Origin: Irineochytrium annulatum
Taxonomy: Eukaryota; Chytridiomycota; Chytridiomycetes; Chytridiales; Chytridiaceae
NCBI GenBank assembly: GCA_027600665.1
Contig: JADGJL010000901.1
Span: forward strand, 1-12,258
Direction: 5' to 3'
DNA length: 12,258 bases
The notes under the pieces are model-generated. The model made no database searches. It was not told where the DNA came from and was given only the letters and a program-made list of their open reading frames with translations. Positions within the stretch are counted from its first letter, which is position 1, and each line of letters begins with the position of its first letter. The translations under genes were made by a program, and so were the position numbers. Positions 1 to 9,455 of this stretch are shown here, one piece after another.

Positions 1-25
1 TTTTTATTATGTTCACTTTGTACAG

Positions 26-1142
26 ACAGCCAGTACACGTTCGCGTGCCCCGCCGGCACGGTCTGCTCGCCCTCATTTATCAAGGCCCACCCTACCCTGT
101 CGCCTTGCGTCGCGATCCCCACGGCCCCGCTCGATTCCAACCTCGTCTGCCTTGGTTCCGTCCTCGGATCCATATCTCAGGTAATCAAGCGAGTCCCGAG
201 TGGGAAGCGCAGGGGGGCGAGATGATGATTGCAGTTCCTGAACAGCGCTGTGTTCGTCTGTCCCAGGCTAAAAACGTTCACTCAAACAGGCTCCCTGGCA
301 CAGCGCCCCGGTGACCACTAACGTCGATTTCGCCACATGCAGCATCAACTGCGCGAAGGACCAGTCCAACGTCGCGGTCGGCATCACATACCCCGTGTGG
401 TTTGATGGGCAGAATGCCGGACTGACCGAGGACACGTACTGCTACTGCCTGACGAGTGCCATGGTGGCCGGTCTGGGAGTCAGCCAGCAGTGCGAGCCTT
501 GCGGACAGAAAAGGTATGCGCCATCTTGTTTATATGTTGACTCTTATTCTGTTCTTTAAATACCCCCGGCTAAACCTCTGTTTTCTTTGCTGATTATTAA
601 GCACGGAGAAGGGCTCCAAATGCGGCGTCTCCCTCCTCCAGACGACCGGCCAATCCGGATCCCACTCCTACGCCATCGCGGCCTACTTCCTCGCCGGCGC
701 CCCGAACCCACCGACCTACACCGGCCCCGCCGTGCCCCCGCCCCGCACCACGCCCAGCAAAAAAAACTCCCTCTGCCTCCAGTACACCGCCGGCGCCACG
801 GTCACGTCCCCTCCCTGGGTGCCCTCCAACCTGGGCACTACTTTTGAGGCGTGCTACCTGACCTGCCAGGCGGACGCGCGCAGCCTGGGCGTCGGACTCG
901 CGCAGCCGAAGGACAACGCGAGCGAGGTGGACTGCTACTGTCTGCATGGGAGTGACGTCGCCCAGCTGGGGCCCAGCAAGGTGTGCGCGGCGTGTCCGTC
1001 GACGGGCGAGTTCGGCGGGTACGGTTGTGGAGAGGTCGTCGTGCTGTCGACGGGCATGGGCCACGCCACGGAGTTTGGGGTCGAGGCTTACTTCTTTGAT
1101 CCCGTCTCGACGGTCGCGAAGACTTTCCCGAACATCTTGTGA
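26..1142 (+). CDS. Cysteine-rich protein with two tandem WSC-like domains (5' partial)
   Basis: The visible exons are 26-180, 290-513 and 602-1142, with introns 181-289 (109 nt) and 514-601 (88 nt). They give about 305 residues and a TGA stop at 1140-1142. The 5' end is missing; bases 1-25 look like the end of an intron (pyrimidine-rich, CAG at 23-25). Two similar units of roughly 107-115 residues follow each other (about 148-689 and 774-1094). Each has eight cysteines in the order C, C-x3-C, C-Y-C, C-x2-C, C-G and ends in a short A-Y-F segment. This spacing resembles WSC domains, which bind cell-wall glucan or other polysaccharide, although the usual opening Gly-Cys-Tyr is absent. A cysteine-rich stretch before unit 1 may be the end of a third unit. 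A Pro-rich linker (around 700-760) separates the two. No membrane segment is visible after unit 2, so a secreted or wall-bound protein is likely. The domain name is an inference from cysteine spacing. Confidence 0.65.
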
Positions 1143-1750
1143 ACTGTCGGCATTGGCCGTGGGTAAATCGTTATTGAATCCTCACCTTGCATGTCCTGTC
1201 TAGGATTTTATCCCTCATTTTGATCTGTGTAATTCACATATGACCTGTCTAATCTTTGCCCTGACAAAGATGATTTTTTATCATTCTACGCCTTCTTTGG
1301 CTTCCTCCAATAACACCAATATAATATTCCAAACGCGTGATCGACCACGCCAGCTGATGGGAACTTGTTCTTGCCTTCCTCTTCGTCTCTTCCACTTCCT
1401 ATGTCTTTTTGACTCTTGTTAAGCTTGACACATACTAAGAGCAAGAAATGGGTAGTTGGTTGACGGAATGCCGTGACAAGATCGGAGAAGGCAAGCCCAG
1501 AACGGAGGTTCTTCTTATTCAAAATCGTAGCGCATAAGAGGTGCTCAACATCTTTGGTTTTTATTAAAGTTGTTTCTGAACCGCCGCGCTTTCGAGGCTT
1601 CGGAGGCGAAGAAGCTCAGCCTGTACCGAAGTTTTTTGTCCCCTACTCGACGTACAAACGGTCATATGATATAACTTGCAAAAAAAAAGCCCAAAAAGCC
1701 ATCTAAAATTGGAAGGTGAAGTCGTGCGGTTGTGTCGAAGTGTATCGGGA
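1143..1750. other. Convergent intergenic region
   Basis: This separates the stop of the WSC-like gene (plus strand) from the stop of OPT transporter A (minus strand), so it should hold both 3' UTRs. It is more AT-rich than the flanking exons. Short open frames on both strands lack protein-like composition and splice context. I see no RNA gene, mobile element or substantial repeat. Confidence 0.6.
1560..1565 (-). terminator. Possible polyadenylation signal for OPT transporter A
   Basis: TTTATT on the plus strand reads AATAAA on the minus strand, about 185 nt downstream of the stop codon at 1751-1753. It is the canonical hexamer in the right place, but fungal poly(A) signals are loose and a hexamer is common by chance. 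Confidence 0.3.
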
Positions 1751-4551
1751 TTAAGCAGAAGGGTAAAGAGCCTGCATCGTCTTGTTTTGGAAGTTGATGC
1801 TGCTGCAGTACGGGTCGTTCAGGATGTTGTAGGTCCTGTTGAACGCGTTGCCCTGCGTCGCGTGCTCGGTGCAGGTGAGGTACCAATCGGGGGCGCAGTT
1901 CTCAAAATCGGCTCTGTTCCCTCCCCAGTTGGGGAAGACGATGCTGTAGTACGGGTTCGACTGGAAGGCCGAGAAGATGACGGCGAGCGCGAAGGCAAGT
2001 CCGGCGTCGAAGGCGGCCGACATGACGTAGGCGTACTTCTTCCACCAGGCGTGGCGGTACTTCTTAAGGAAGAAGTTGACCGTGATTGAGATGACGAGGG
2101 ACGAGATAATCATTGAGTTGGTCACGCCGGCGTCGAAGGAGATGACGGCGATAACGGGGATGTTGACGAGGTGCCAGTAACCGTTGGGGAAGGCGCGGTG
2201 CTGCGTGAAGGGAGACGTTGGTCAGCGTCAGCAATAAAAAAAAATAAAATAAAATAAAATAAAGGAAAAAAAAACAGACAAACATAAGACAAAACTCACC
2301 AGCGTGTACGGGATGAAGGGAAGGACAGCGCCGACCAGGAAACCCCAGAGCAGGTTGACGTACGGCGAGCCGGGGCCAAAGAAGCGGGCCGGGCCGATGG
2401 CACCCCAGATGGCACCAGCGGACAAGAAAACACCGTAGCCGGTGGCGGACCAACCGGGCGGCGGGCTGGCGTCGAGCTGGTACTTGAAGGCCGAGGTCGG
2501 GTCATCGGGGATGAAGCGTTCGGTCTTAGACCTTCCGAACGACTGGTAGATAGCCATGGCCGTAATGGTGTTAACTATAGCGCCGAGGATGGTCGCGTAG
2601 AGCTGGACCGTGAACATGGTGCGGGGAGCGATCTTCATGTAGTGGCCAAGCTTGAGGTCGGAAACGAGCGACAGACCCATGGCCATGGCCATGTACGAGA
2701 GCGTCTTGAAGGACATGACGGCCGCGATCCTGCCGGGGAGGATGAGACCGATCATGAACTCGGAGATGACGTTGAGGCCGATCTGTTGGCCCGAGATGGC
2801 CTGGATGACGCCGATGGGGAGGATGGTGACGAGCGCGAGCGCGAAGCCGAGGATGACGCCCCACCAGGGCAGGTCAAAGCCGCCGAACTGGCAGACCAAG
2901 ATGGCGGCGACGAGGTTCAAGCATAGGAGGACGATGTACCACAGGTCGGGCACGTCCGGGTACACATCCATAAGCTTGGCGTGCACGTCACTCGTGTCCA
3001 GGTCACGGACGGCCGAGCGGAAACGGTGCCAGATGTCCTTGCCGTACCAGAGGGCGCAGTGCACGATGGCGGCGGTGAAGACCACGAAGGAGATGCAGTA
3101 CGTGACAGCGAAGTAGGTTGTGATGTAAATGGGCTTCTTGTCGTCGTACTTGGCCTCGTTCAGGGTCAAGTTGTTGAGGTGGAGGAAGGACGCGGCGCCG
3201 ACGTGGTTGCCGTCCTTATCAAACAAGTGACCGGTGTTGAGGGCGTGGCCGTAGGCGTAGGTAGAGTCCGTGCCGTTGGGGCCCTCGTCGGGGTTAGAGC
3301 CGAGCTGCTGGTCCATGCCAAACGTGTTCCTCATGTACCTGTAGTATTTTGGTTAGCAAGTGCCGAAACTTCTTAAGAAGAGGGGAATAATCGGACGAAG
3401 AACGTACAAGGCTGGGACCACAATCCACATGATGATGACGAGGCCGGCGCACTGGTTAAGGACGGCCCATAGCGGGGACGTGATTGGGAAGGTGTAGGCG
3501 GAGGCGATGACGTTCCAGTCGAAAGTGAGGGAAAGAATACCCATGCCGTTGAAGTTGGTGGCAGAGCCAAGGAATCGCGAAGTGGAACCCTGGGGCGACA
3601 TGTAGCACAGCAGAGAGATGGACGTGAGGATCGGCATCATGAAGTTGGGGACTATTTTTTGGTCGGGGAATATGTGAGATAAACGGATTTGCAGCAGATG
3701 TTCCACTAGCATTCAACACTTACAGAAGGTCCAGACGAACATGCCGGCAGCAGTTATCCAGAAAAAGGTAACCCTGCTCATCTTGTATACGTCCGTGTCC
3801 GCGTTCGTGTGGAACGAGTTCAACATGGCAATAATGGACAGGTTGCTGGGCCACAACATAGCGGCGGGCCTGACGAGGTAACGACGGCAGAGACCGGCCA
3901 TGCCGTACCCGAAGATCTGGGTGACGATGCAGAAGACGAGGGCCGCGACCGTGTTGAGGTCCTGGCCAAGCTTGTACTTCTGAAGGACAATGTTGTAGAG
4001 CGCGTAGGCAGACCCGTTCCCGATGGCGGCGTTGCAGAAGACGTAGATGAGGCCGTGCTCCTTGAAGGAGAACTTGCCGGGGTTCAGGGTGAACGAGGTG
4101 CCAAACAAGTTGCCTCGCGGGAGGACCTTGGACAGAAGGATGCCGAACGGGTAGGCAATCAGGACGCCCATGATGGGGTTGGGGTTGAAGGAGTTCGTGC
4201 GGAAGGAGAAGAGGGTGGTGAGGGAAGCGAGACCGGCGCACATGATCGTGCCGAGGACCCAGACGCGGAAGGTGTTTGCGGGCATGGTGGGGTCATCGGA
4301 ACGCGAAACGACGCTGTCCACCGATGAGAAAGAGAGATGTTAACATGATGTTATGTAGGATAACCCATTCCCGCAATGACTCACGCGTCGACGATGTCGT
4401 AGATCTCGTCCAGGTACTCGCCCGCCTCGGGATCCGCATCCCCCTCCTTCTCCAGCTTCCTCTCGATGGCCAGCTCCATGTCGGCTTCCGTCACATACTG
4501 CGATTCGGCCGCCTTCGCGACTTCGTGCGGGTTCTCCACGTCGGCCGTCAT
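1751..4551 (-). CDS. Oligopeptide transporter, OPT family (paralog A)
   Basis: A proton-coupled oligopeptide importer of the OPT family, expected in the plasma membrane; substrate (small peptides, glutathione or peptide siderophore) cannot be read from sequence. Exons on the minus strand: 4551-4385, 4313-3724, 3651-3408, 3338-2300 and 2200-1751, giving 829 aa. Introns are 71, 72, 69 and 99 nt, and frame is kept at every join. An acidic cytosolic N-terminus of about 65 residues leads to the Asp-Asp-Pro-Thr segment before the first helix. Then come many hydrophobic helices, an L-N-P-G loop, the OPT signature K-L-G-H-Y-M-K, the F-F-G-P-G-S-P-Y motif and a cysteine-containing C-terminal tail. Within the signature it has I-A-P-R where paralog B has I-P-P-R. 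I chose ATG 4551 because it matches the start of B; an in-frame ATG at 4701 would add 50 less conserved residues. The fourth intron is absent from B. Family assignment is firm. Confidence 0.93.
2201..2299 (-). other. Intron 4 of OPT transporter A, absent from paralog B
   Basis: GTGAGT opens it at 2299 and CAG closes it at 2201. It lies between a Leu and a His codon (phase 0), and B has the same Leu-His pair with no interruption. At 99 nt it is the longest intron in either OPT gene. It is pyrimidine-rich on the coding strand and carries a TTTTA microsatellite. Reading through it gives a low-complexity Phe-rich tail and an early stop, which supports its being an intron. Confidence 0.85.
2233..2274. 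repeat. AAAAT-type microsatellite / A-rich tract
   Basis: On the plus strand, four clean AAAAT units lie inside a run that is almost entirely A and T, ending in a further A-rich stretch. It lies wholly within intron 4 of OPT transporter A and serves as its polypyrimidine-rich interior. Confidence 0.85.
4314..4384 (-). other. Intron 1 of OPT transporter A, near-identical to intron 1 of paralog B
   Basis: This 71-nt intron has a GTGAGT donor and a GGACAG acceptor and interrupts an Ala codon in phase 2. Aligned with intron 1 of B it shows about 61 identities over 70 positions plus one single-base gap. Retention would put a TGA stop directly at the junction in both genes. Confidence 0.9.
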
Positions 4552-5991
4552 CGCGTCGCTTGAAGGCACGAAAGAAGTGGGGGCGGTCGGGAATGGCCCA
4601 GGTGTCAGTCGTTTCTTTTTAACCTGGGCAGGCACGTCTGGGGGGCAACAGGAGGCGAGTTCACTGCGGGCCACCGTGGAGAACTGGTGAGCTTCTGACA
4701 ATCTTTCCCGCTATTCCGGAGTTTTTGCCATCCTCCGCTTCCTGATAATGATGCGCTAATCCGCTTCCGACAATTACCTCACCAGCCAAAAGAATAACAA
4801 ACGGTGCGAGAAGCCTTCAAGCGACCCGCGCCGACTCCACGGACCGGCTAATCAGGTTGGGCGCAGTGGAAACGCGACAGTCGAGTTCGGCAAGCCGCTT
4901 CTTCAGCCCAGCCCAGGTTGATGCACTTTCATGGACATTTTGCTTATCTTGAACTCCATGCTTAATCGCTTACGGCTTTACTGCCCATTGCTCTGGAAAA
5001 AAGCACTATCTTTGATTCCAGTCGTTTACTTTGAATAAACAAAAAAAGGAAATATTAAGCTTTTCGACGGAGCTGCAATGAAGGAACATGAAATGGGTAG
5101 CCCCCACTGGCGACCCCAGGCTCCAGCATCGCCCCTGATGTACTGCTCGTCCGCGGGCGAACAACGTTGCGAACAGCCGAATGATAACACAGGGGGTAGA
5201 GTGAGACCCGAACTAAGTCCGTCCTTTCGGTCTATCCCGTATTCAGATGGCCTTACGCTCACACGATAGCCGGCATGCATAGGCTAGGATAGGTTGGTAT
5301 TGCACACAAACTTCCGACGAACGTCCAGAATTCCTCAACAAGGCGCGCCATCCGGTGCTGGCCGTGTGCCTGCGCGCCTTCATGCGCCGCTTACTTAGGG
5401 CGCAGAGTCGCAAGCGGTTGGGATCGCGCACCCGAGGTAGGTTCATGGACCCGCCCTCCGCCAGCCCGCCAGCCCGCTCTGCCCGATGAAGGTGCGGGAG
5501 CGTGGTTGGTCAGGGCTCGCGTTTTGGCGCGGCGCATAACGTGGATCAGCTTGGCTCCAGCCCAGGCACGCAGCAAGCGCCTGGGCGGGGAACATGTAAG
5601 GAATCGGGGTGCGGTCAAGCCGAAGGATAACGAAAATTTTGAGGATTTGAAAGAAAAATGATTGTTTGGTTTGAGCCAAGTCGACGTCAGTCGTTCGTTC
5701 GGACATGTTGCATGTTGCGGATCGAGGATTGAGAATTGGGAATTGAGGATCAGTTGCTCCACCAGCCCAACCCTGCCTGCCCGCCCTGCGGCGTGGGTTT
5801 GGCCGAGTGGGCGTCCAGCTAAGCCAGCTGATGATGCCACCCTACTACTCCGCTTCTCCCGTGCGAAATTTTACTTGTAGTTTTCTCCCGTAGCCACCGG
5901 CCGACTCGTTAAAAGTGCGCTTGGTCCCCCTGGGCCGTCCTCACCATCGCGTCACTCCCTCCCCCCCGTCCCGACCAGTACCCCACCAGTC
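4552..5991. promoter_or_regulatory. Divergent intergenic region with both OPT promoters
   Basis: These 1440 bp separate the start codons of the two head-to-head OPT paralogs, so both promoters and 5' UTRs must lie here. No convincing gene is present. HGATAR sites (the GATA-factor motif used in fungal nitrogen control) occur at 4743-4748, 4944-4949, 5006-5011, 5182-5187 and 5264-5269. The total is close to chance for this length, so they are only candidates. The last 50 bases before ATG 5992 are C/T-rich on the plus strand, typical of fungal core promoters. A CCCAGGC/GCCTGGG hairpin spans 5561-5585, and an ATTGAG/GAATTG-rich imperfect repeat spans about 5719-5750. No clear TATA box was assigned. 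Confidence 0.6.
5561..5585. repeat. Short inverted repeat in the OPT intergenic region
   Basis: CCCAGGC at 5561-5567 is complementary to GCCTGGG at 5579-5585, with an 11-nt spacer. It could be a dimeric factor site or a chance hairpin in GC-rich DNA; nothing here decides between them. Confidence 0.35.
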
Positions 5992-8652
5992 ATGACGGAC
6001 ACAGCAAAGAAAGTAGACGAGCCGAAGCTGGTCAGCGAGGCCGACATGGAGCTCGCCATCGAGCGCAAGATGGAGCATGAGAAGAACGGCGACGCCGACC
6101 CGGAGTCGGGCGAGTACCTGGACGAGATTTACGACATTGTCGACGCGTGAGTCATTGCAGGAATTGTTTATCCTACATATCATTATCTTAACATCTTTCT
6201 TTCTTATTGGTGACAGCGTCGTTTCGCGCTCCGATGACCCCACCATGCCCGCAAACACCTTCCGTGTCTGGTTCCTCGGCACCATCATGTGCGCCGGCCT
6301 CGCCGCCCTGACGACGCTCTTCTCTTTCCGCACGAACTCCTTCTCCCCCAACCCGATCATGGGTGTCCTAATCGCCTACCCGTTCGGTCTCCTCATGGCC
6401 GCCGTCCTCCCCCGCGGCAAAATCATCGGCGACTTCTCGCTTAACCCGGGCAAGTTCTCGTTCAAGGAGCACGGCCTCATCTACGTCTTCTGCAACGCCG
6501 CCATCGGCAACGGGAACGCGTACGCTGTCTACAACATCGTCCTTCAGAAGTACAAGCTCGGCCAGGACCTCAACACGGTCGCCGCGTACGTGTTCTGCAT
6601 CGTCACGCAGATCTTTGGGTACGGTATGGCCGGTCTCTGCCGTCGCTACCTCGTCAGGCCCGCCGCCATGTTGTGGCCCAGCAACCTGTCCATCATCGCC
6701 ATGTTGAACTCCTTCCACGAGCACTCGAGCGATGATTCGACCTACAAGATGTCCCGCGTCAAGTTCTTCTGGATCGCCGCCGGCGGCATGTTCTGCTACT
6801 CGTTCTGTAAGTGCAGAAGTTGTTACATCCTCTGCGCATTTTTTGACAAAAATTCTTCATCCACACAGTCCCGAACTTTATCATGCCCATCCTCACGTCC
6901 TTCTCGCTGATGTGCTACATGGCGCCGCAGGGATCCACCGCCCGCTTCCTTGGCTCCGCGACCAACTTCAACGGCATGGGCATTTTCGCGATTACACTTG
7001 ATTGGAACGTTATCGCTACCGCTGCCACCTTCCCCATTACGTCCCCGCTTTGGGCCGTCTTGAACCAATGCATCGGACTTATCATCGTCATGTGGATTTT
7101 GACTCCCGCCTTGTATGTATTTTGACACTTCTTGACATTTGGTTGCCAATAATTAACTCAAATGTGAAGGTATGTCTCGAACGCGTTCGGCCTCGACCAG
7201 GGACTTGGTTCCAACCCGCTCCAGGGCCCCAACGGCTCTAACGGCCAGGCGACCTACGCGTACGGACACGCCCTCAACACCGGTCACTTGTTCGACAAAG
7301 ACGGCAAGCACGTCAGCGCCGCGTCCTTCCTTAACCTCAACAACCTCACGCTGAACGAGGCCCACTACGACGCCAAGAAGCCCATTTACATCACCACCTA
7401 CTTCGCGTTGACGTACACCATCTCGTTCGTCGTTTTCACCGCCGCCATCGTGCACTGCGCCCTCTGGTACGGCAAGGACATTTGGCACCGCTTCCGCTCC
7501 ACCGTCCGCGACCTGGACACGACTGACATCCATGCCAAGCTCATGGATGTGTACGCCGATGTTCCCGACCTCTGGTACATCATCCTTCTGTGCATAAACC
7601 TTGTCGCTGCCATCTTGGTCTGCCAGTTCGGCGGCTTTGACTTGCCGTGGTGGGGCGTCATCCTCGGCTTCGCGCTCGCGCTCGTCTCCATCCTCCCCAT
7701 TGGTGTCATCCAGGCCATCTCTGGCCAGCAGATCGGTCTCAACGTCATGTCCGAGTTCCTGATCGGTCTTATCCTCCCCGGGCGTATCGCCGCCGTTATG
7801 TCCTTCAAGACGCTCTCCTACATGGCCATGGCCATGGGTCTCTCTCTCGTCGCCGACCTGAAGCTCGGCCACTACATGAAGATCCCTCCCCGCGCCATGT
7901 TCTCCGTTCAGCTCTTCGCCTCGATCCTCGGCGCCATTGTCAACACCGCCACCGCCATGGCCATCTACGAGCAGTTCGGTCGTGACCCGTCCCAGCACTT
8001 CATCGAGGACGACCCGACGTCGCCCTTGGTCTGGAAGCTTGACTCGAGCCCACCCAACGGTTGGTCCGCTACTGGCTACGGCGTTTTCCTGTCCGCTGGT
8101 GCCATCTGGGGAGCCATCGGCCCCGCGCGCTTCTTCGGCCCCGGTTCGCCCTACTTCAAGACCCTGATCGGCTTCGCGGTGGGCCTTGTTGCCCCCGTCA
8201 TCCCCTGGCTGCTGCACCGCCAGTACCCCAACGGCTACTGGCACCTCGTCAACATCCCCGTCATCGCCGTCATCTCCTTCAACGCCGGCTCGACGAACTC
8301 GATGATCATCTCTTCGCTCGTCATCTCCATCTTCGTCAACTTCTACCTGAAGAAGTACCGCCACGCCTGGTGGAAGAAGTACGCCTACGTCATGTCGGCC
8401 GCCTTCGACGCCGGCCTCGCCTTCTGCTTGGCCGTCATCTTCTCGGCCTTCCAGTCGAACCCGGACTTCATCATCGGCTTCCCTGCCTGGGGTGGGAACA
8501 GGGCCGACGCCGAGAACTGCGCGCCGGACTGGTACCTCACCTGCACGGACAACGCCAACCACGGCGGCTTCTTCAACAAGACCTATGACATCCACAACGA
8601 CCCGTACTGCAGCAGCATCAACTTCCAAAATAAGTTGCACCCCGGCCATTAA
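5992..8652 (+). CDS. Oligopeptide transporter, OPT family (paralog B)
   Basis: A proton-coupled peptide importer of the OPT family, expected in the plasma membrane. Exons 5992-6146, 6217-6806, 6869-7112 and 7170-8652 join in frame to 823 aa; introns are 70, 62 and 57 nt. The acidic cytosolic N-terminus (about 1-65) includes a Glu/Asp-rich segment just before intron 1. Helices start near residue 67. L-N-P-G lies at about 127-130, the signature K-L-G-H-Y-M-K-I-P-P-R at 561-571 and F-G-P-G-S-P-Y at 652-658. A cysteine-containing tail after the last helix includes N-C-A-P-D-W and D-P-Y-C. By eye it is about 80-85% identical to paralog A, with the same first three intron positions and phases. Its C-terminus is four residues shorter than that of A and differs from it after the shared N-F-Q-N-K. 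ATG 5992 is the only sensible start. Substrate unknown. Confidence 0.94.
6147..6216 (+). other. Intron 1 of OPT transporter B, near-identical to intron 1 of paralog A
   Basis: This 70-nt intron has donor GTGAGT and acceptor GACAG, phase 2, with a CTTAAC branch-point-like site. It matches intron 1 of A at about 87% identity, unlike introns 2 and 3, which do not align beyond their splice sites. Confidence 0.9.
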
Positions 8653-8878
8653 ACTCCCAATCACACCGACACACGCGCTCGGCCCATTTTTTCGCGGCCC
8701 GTAGAGCGTCACATACCACACCTACACTTTTAGCAATTACATTCCCGCTTAGTAGTCTGTCTAAGTTAGCTTTGTTCGGAAAATCATGCAACAACAATGG
8801 TAGAGGCTCGCAAAATAGGGGAGATACCTCCGGTATGGGCGCTTTCAGCTCCCGGAGTCCCTGAAATCCTGCCTCTTT

Positions 8879-8884
8879 AATAAA
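8879..8884 (+). terminator. Possible polyadenylation signal for OPT transporter B
   Basis: A canonical AATAAA lies 227 nt after the stop codon of paralog B in an AT-rich context. Position and sequence fit a 3'-end signal, but no cleavage site can be shown from sequence alone. Confidence 0.4.
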
Positions 8885-9005
8885 TATCGCTAGAGATTAT
8901 GTTTCTATGAACATTGAACTTGGTTCCATTTTTATTCATGCTATCACACTGTCCTTCGGACACAGCCGGGAGAGTTGGCCCGGTATATACTCACTCGGCG
9001 CCGCT

Positions 9006-9049
9006 GGATTGCTATCCTTATGCTTCCGGATTGCTATCCCTTAAGCTTC
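9006..9049. repeat. Tandem direct repeat, two copies of 21-22 nt
   Basis: Copies at 9006-9026 and 9028-9049 both open with GGATTGCTATCC and end in GCTTC, differing by one substitution and one inserted C. A local tandem duplication in non-coding DNA with no evident function. Confidence 0.75.
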
Positions 9050-9455
9050 TTCGGCCTCAAACGGACAGAGGAGTGGCCTTGCTACTTATATGTGGAACTG
9101 TACTTGGCAACAATTAAAATGCCGTGAAAATAGCAAATGTCTATGTCTCTCTATTGAAAGCTCAAACAGTGATTTTACGTGTTTTTTTTTCGGGGGCTTT
9201 CTTCGACGTCCTTCTTGATGAGTTGTCATTCCAAGATGCAGCAACCATTGACAGTATCCTGGCGAAAGAGTTCAACCATACAGAAGGCGTTGTTAGGATC
9301 CAGAAAGAGGTGAATACAAATCAAAATTTTAGTCTATAAGAAAGAAAGTGGTGGGGACTTGGCGATTCTAGGTGAGGAATGTTGTCTATAGAGTAATTAA
9401 AAGGCGAAGTAGCGACCATCATAGAATGTTGTGTCGGCGTGCATATAACTGCGCC

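Larger units (their letters stand above)
8653..9455. other. Convergent intergenic region between OPT transporter B and the cyclase gene
   Basis: About 800 bp holding the 3' ends of two converging genes, clearly more AT-rich than the exons around it. A plus-strand open stretch at 9124-9339 has moderately protein-like composition in its second half. It lacks an ATG at its open start, has no supported splice partner and has different base composition, so I do not call it a gene. A 21/22-nt direct repeat lies at 9006-9049. No RNA gene or transposon is recognisable. Confidence 0.6.

Noticed and set aside
9..314. A 101-residue open frame from ATG at 9 in the first frame
   Set aside because: The adjacent frame from about 26 has the cysteine-rich pattern that joins in phase to the following exon. 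The frame starting at 9 is Arg/Pro-rich and crosses a likely intron.
597..1064. A 155-residue minus-strand open frame over the WSC-like gene
   Set aside because: It is rich in Arg, Gly and Ala, with no motif, and lies opposite the better-supported plus-strand exon with repeated cysteine pattern.
2642..3376. Plus-strand open frames opposite OPT transporter A
   Set aside because: They mirror the antisense composition seen opposite paralog B and lie entirely over a conserved transporter exon.
4552..4701. A 50-residue N-terminal extension of OPT transporter A from an upstream in-frame ATG
   Set aside because: Paralog B has no equivalent. Its start aligns with the Met-Thr at 4551, and the extension has no motif or targeting signal that I can recognise.
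4743..5269. Five GATA-factor-like sites suggesting nitrogen control of the OPT pair
   Set aside because: About four HGATAR matches are expected by chance on both strands of 1.44 kb, so the count gives no real enrichment. They are kept only as candidates in the intergenic entry.
5719..5750. Imperfect repeat of GAGGATTGAGAATTG-like units
   Set aside because: It is short and imperfect, with no second occurrence near the other OPT start, so nothing links it to regulation.
7153..8721. A 522-residue open frame on the minus strand opposite OPT transporter B
   Set aside because: It is antisense to a clear OPT coding exon. Its composition (runs of Val, Asp, Gly, Glu, Arg) is the usual shadow of C-ending codons on the opposite strand.
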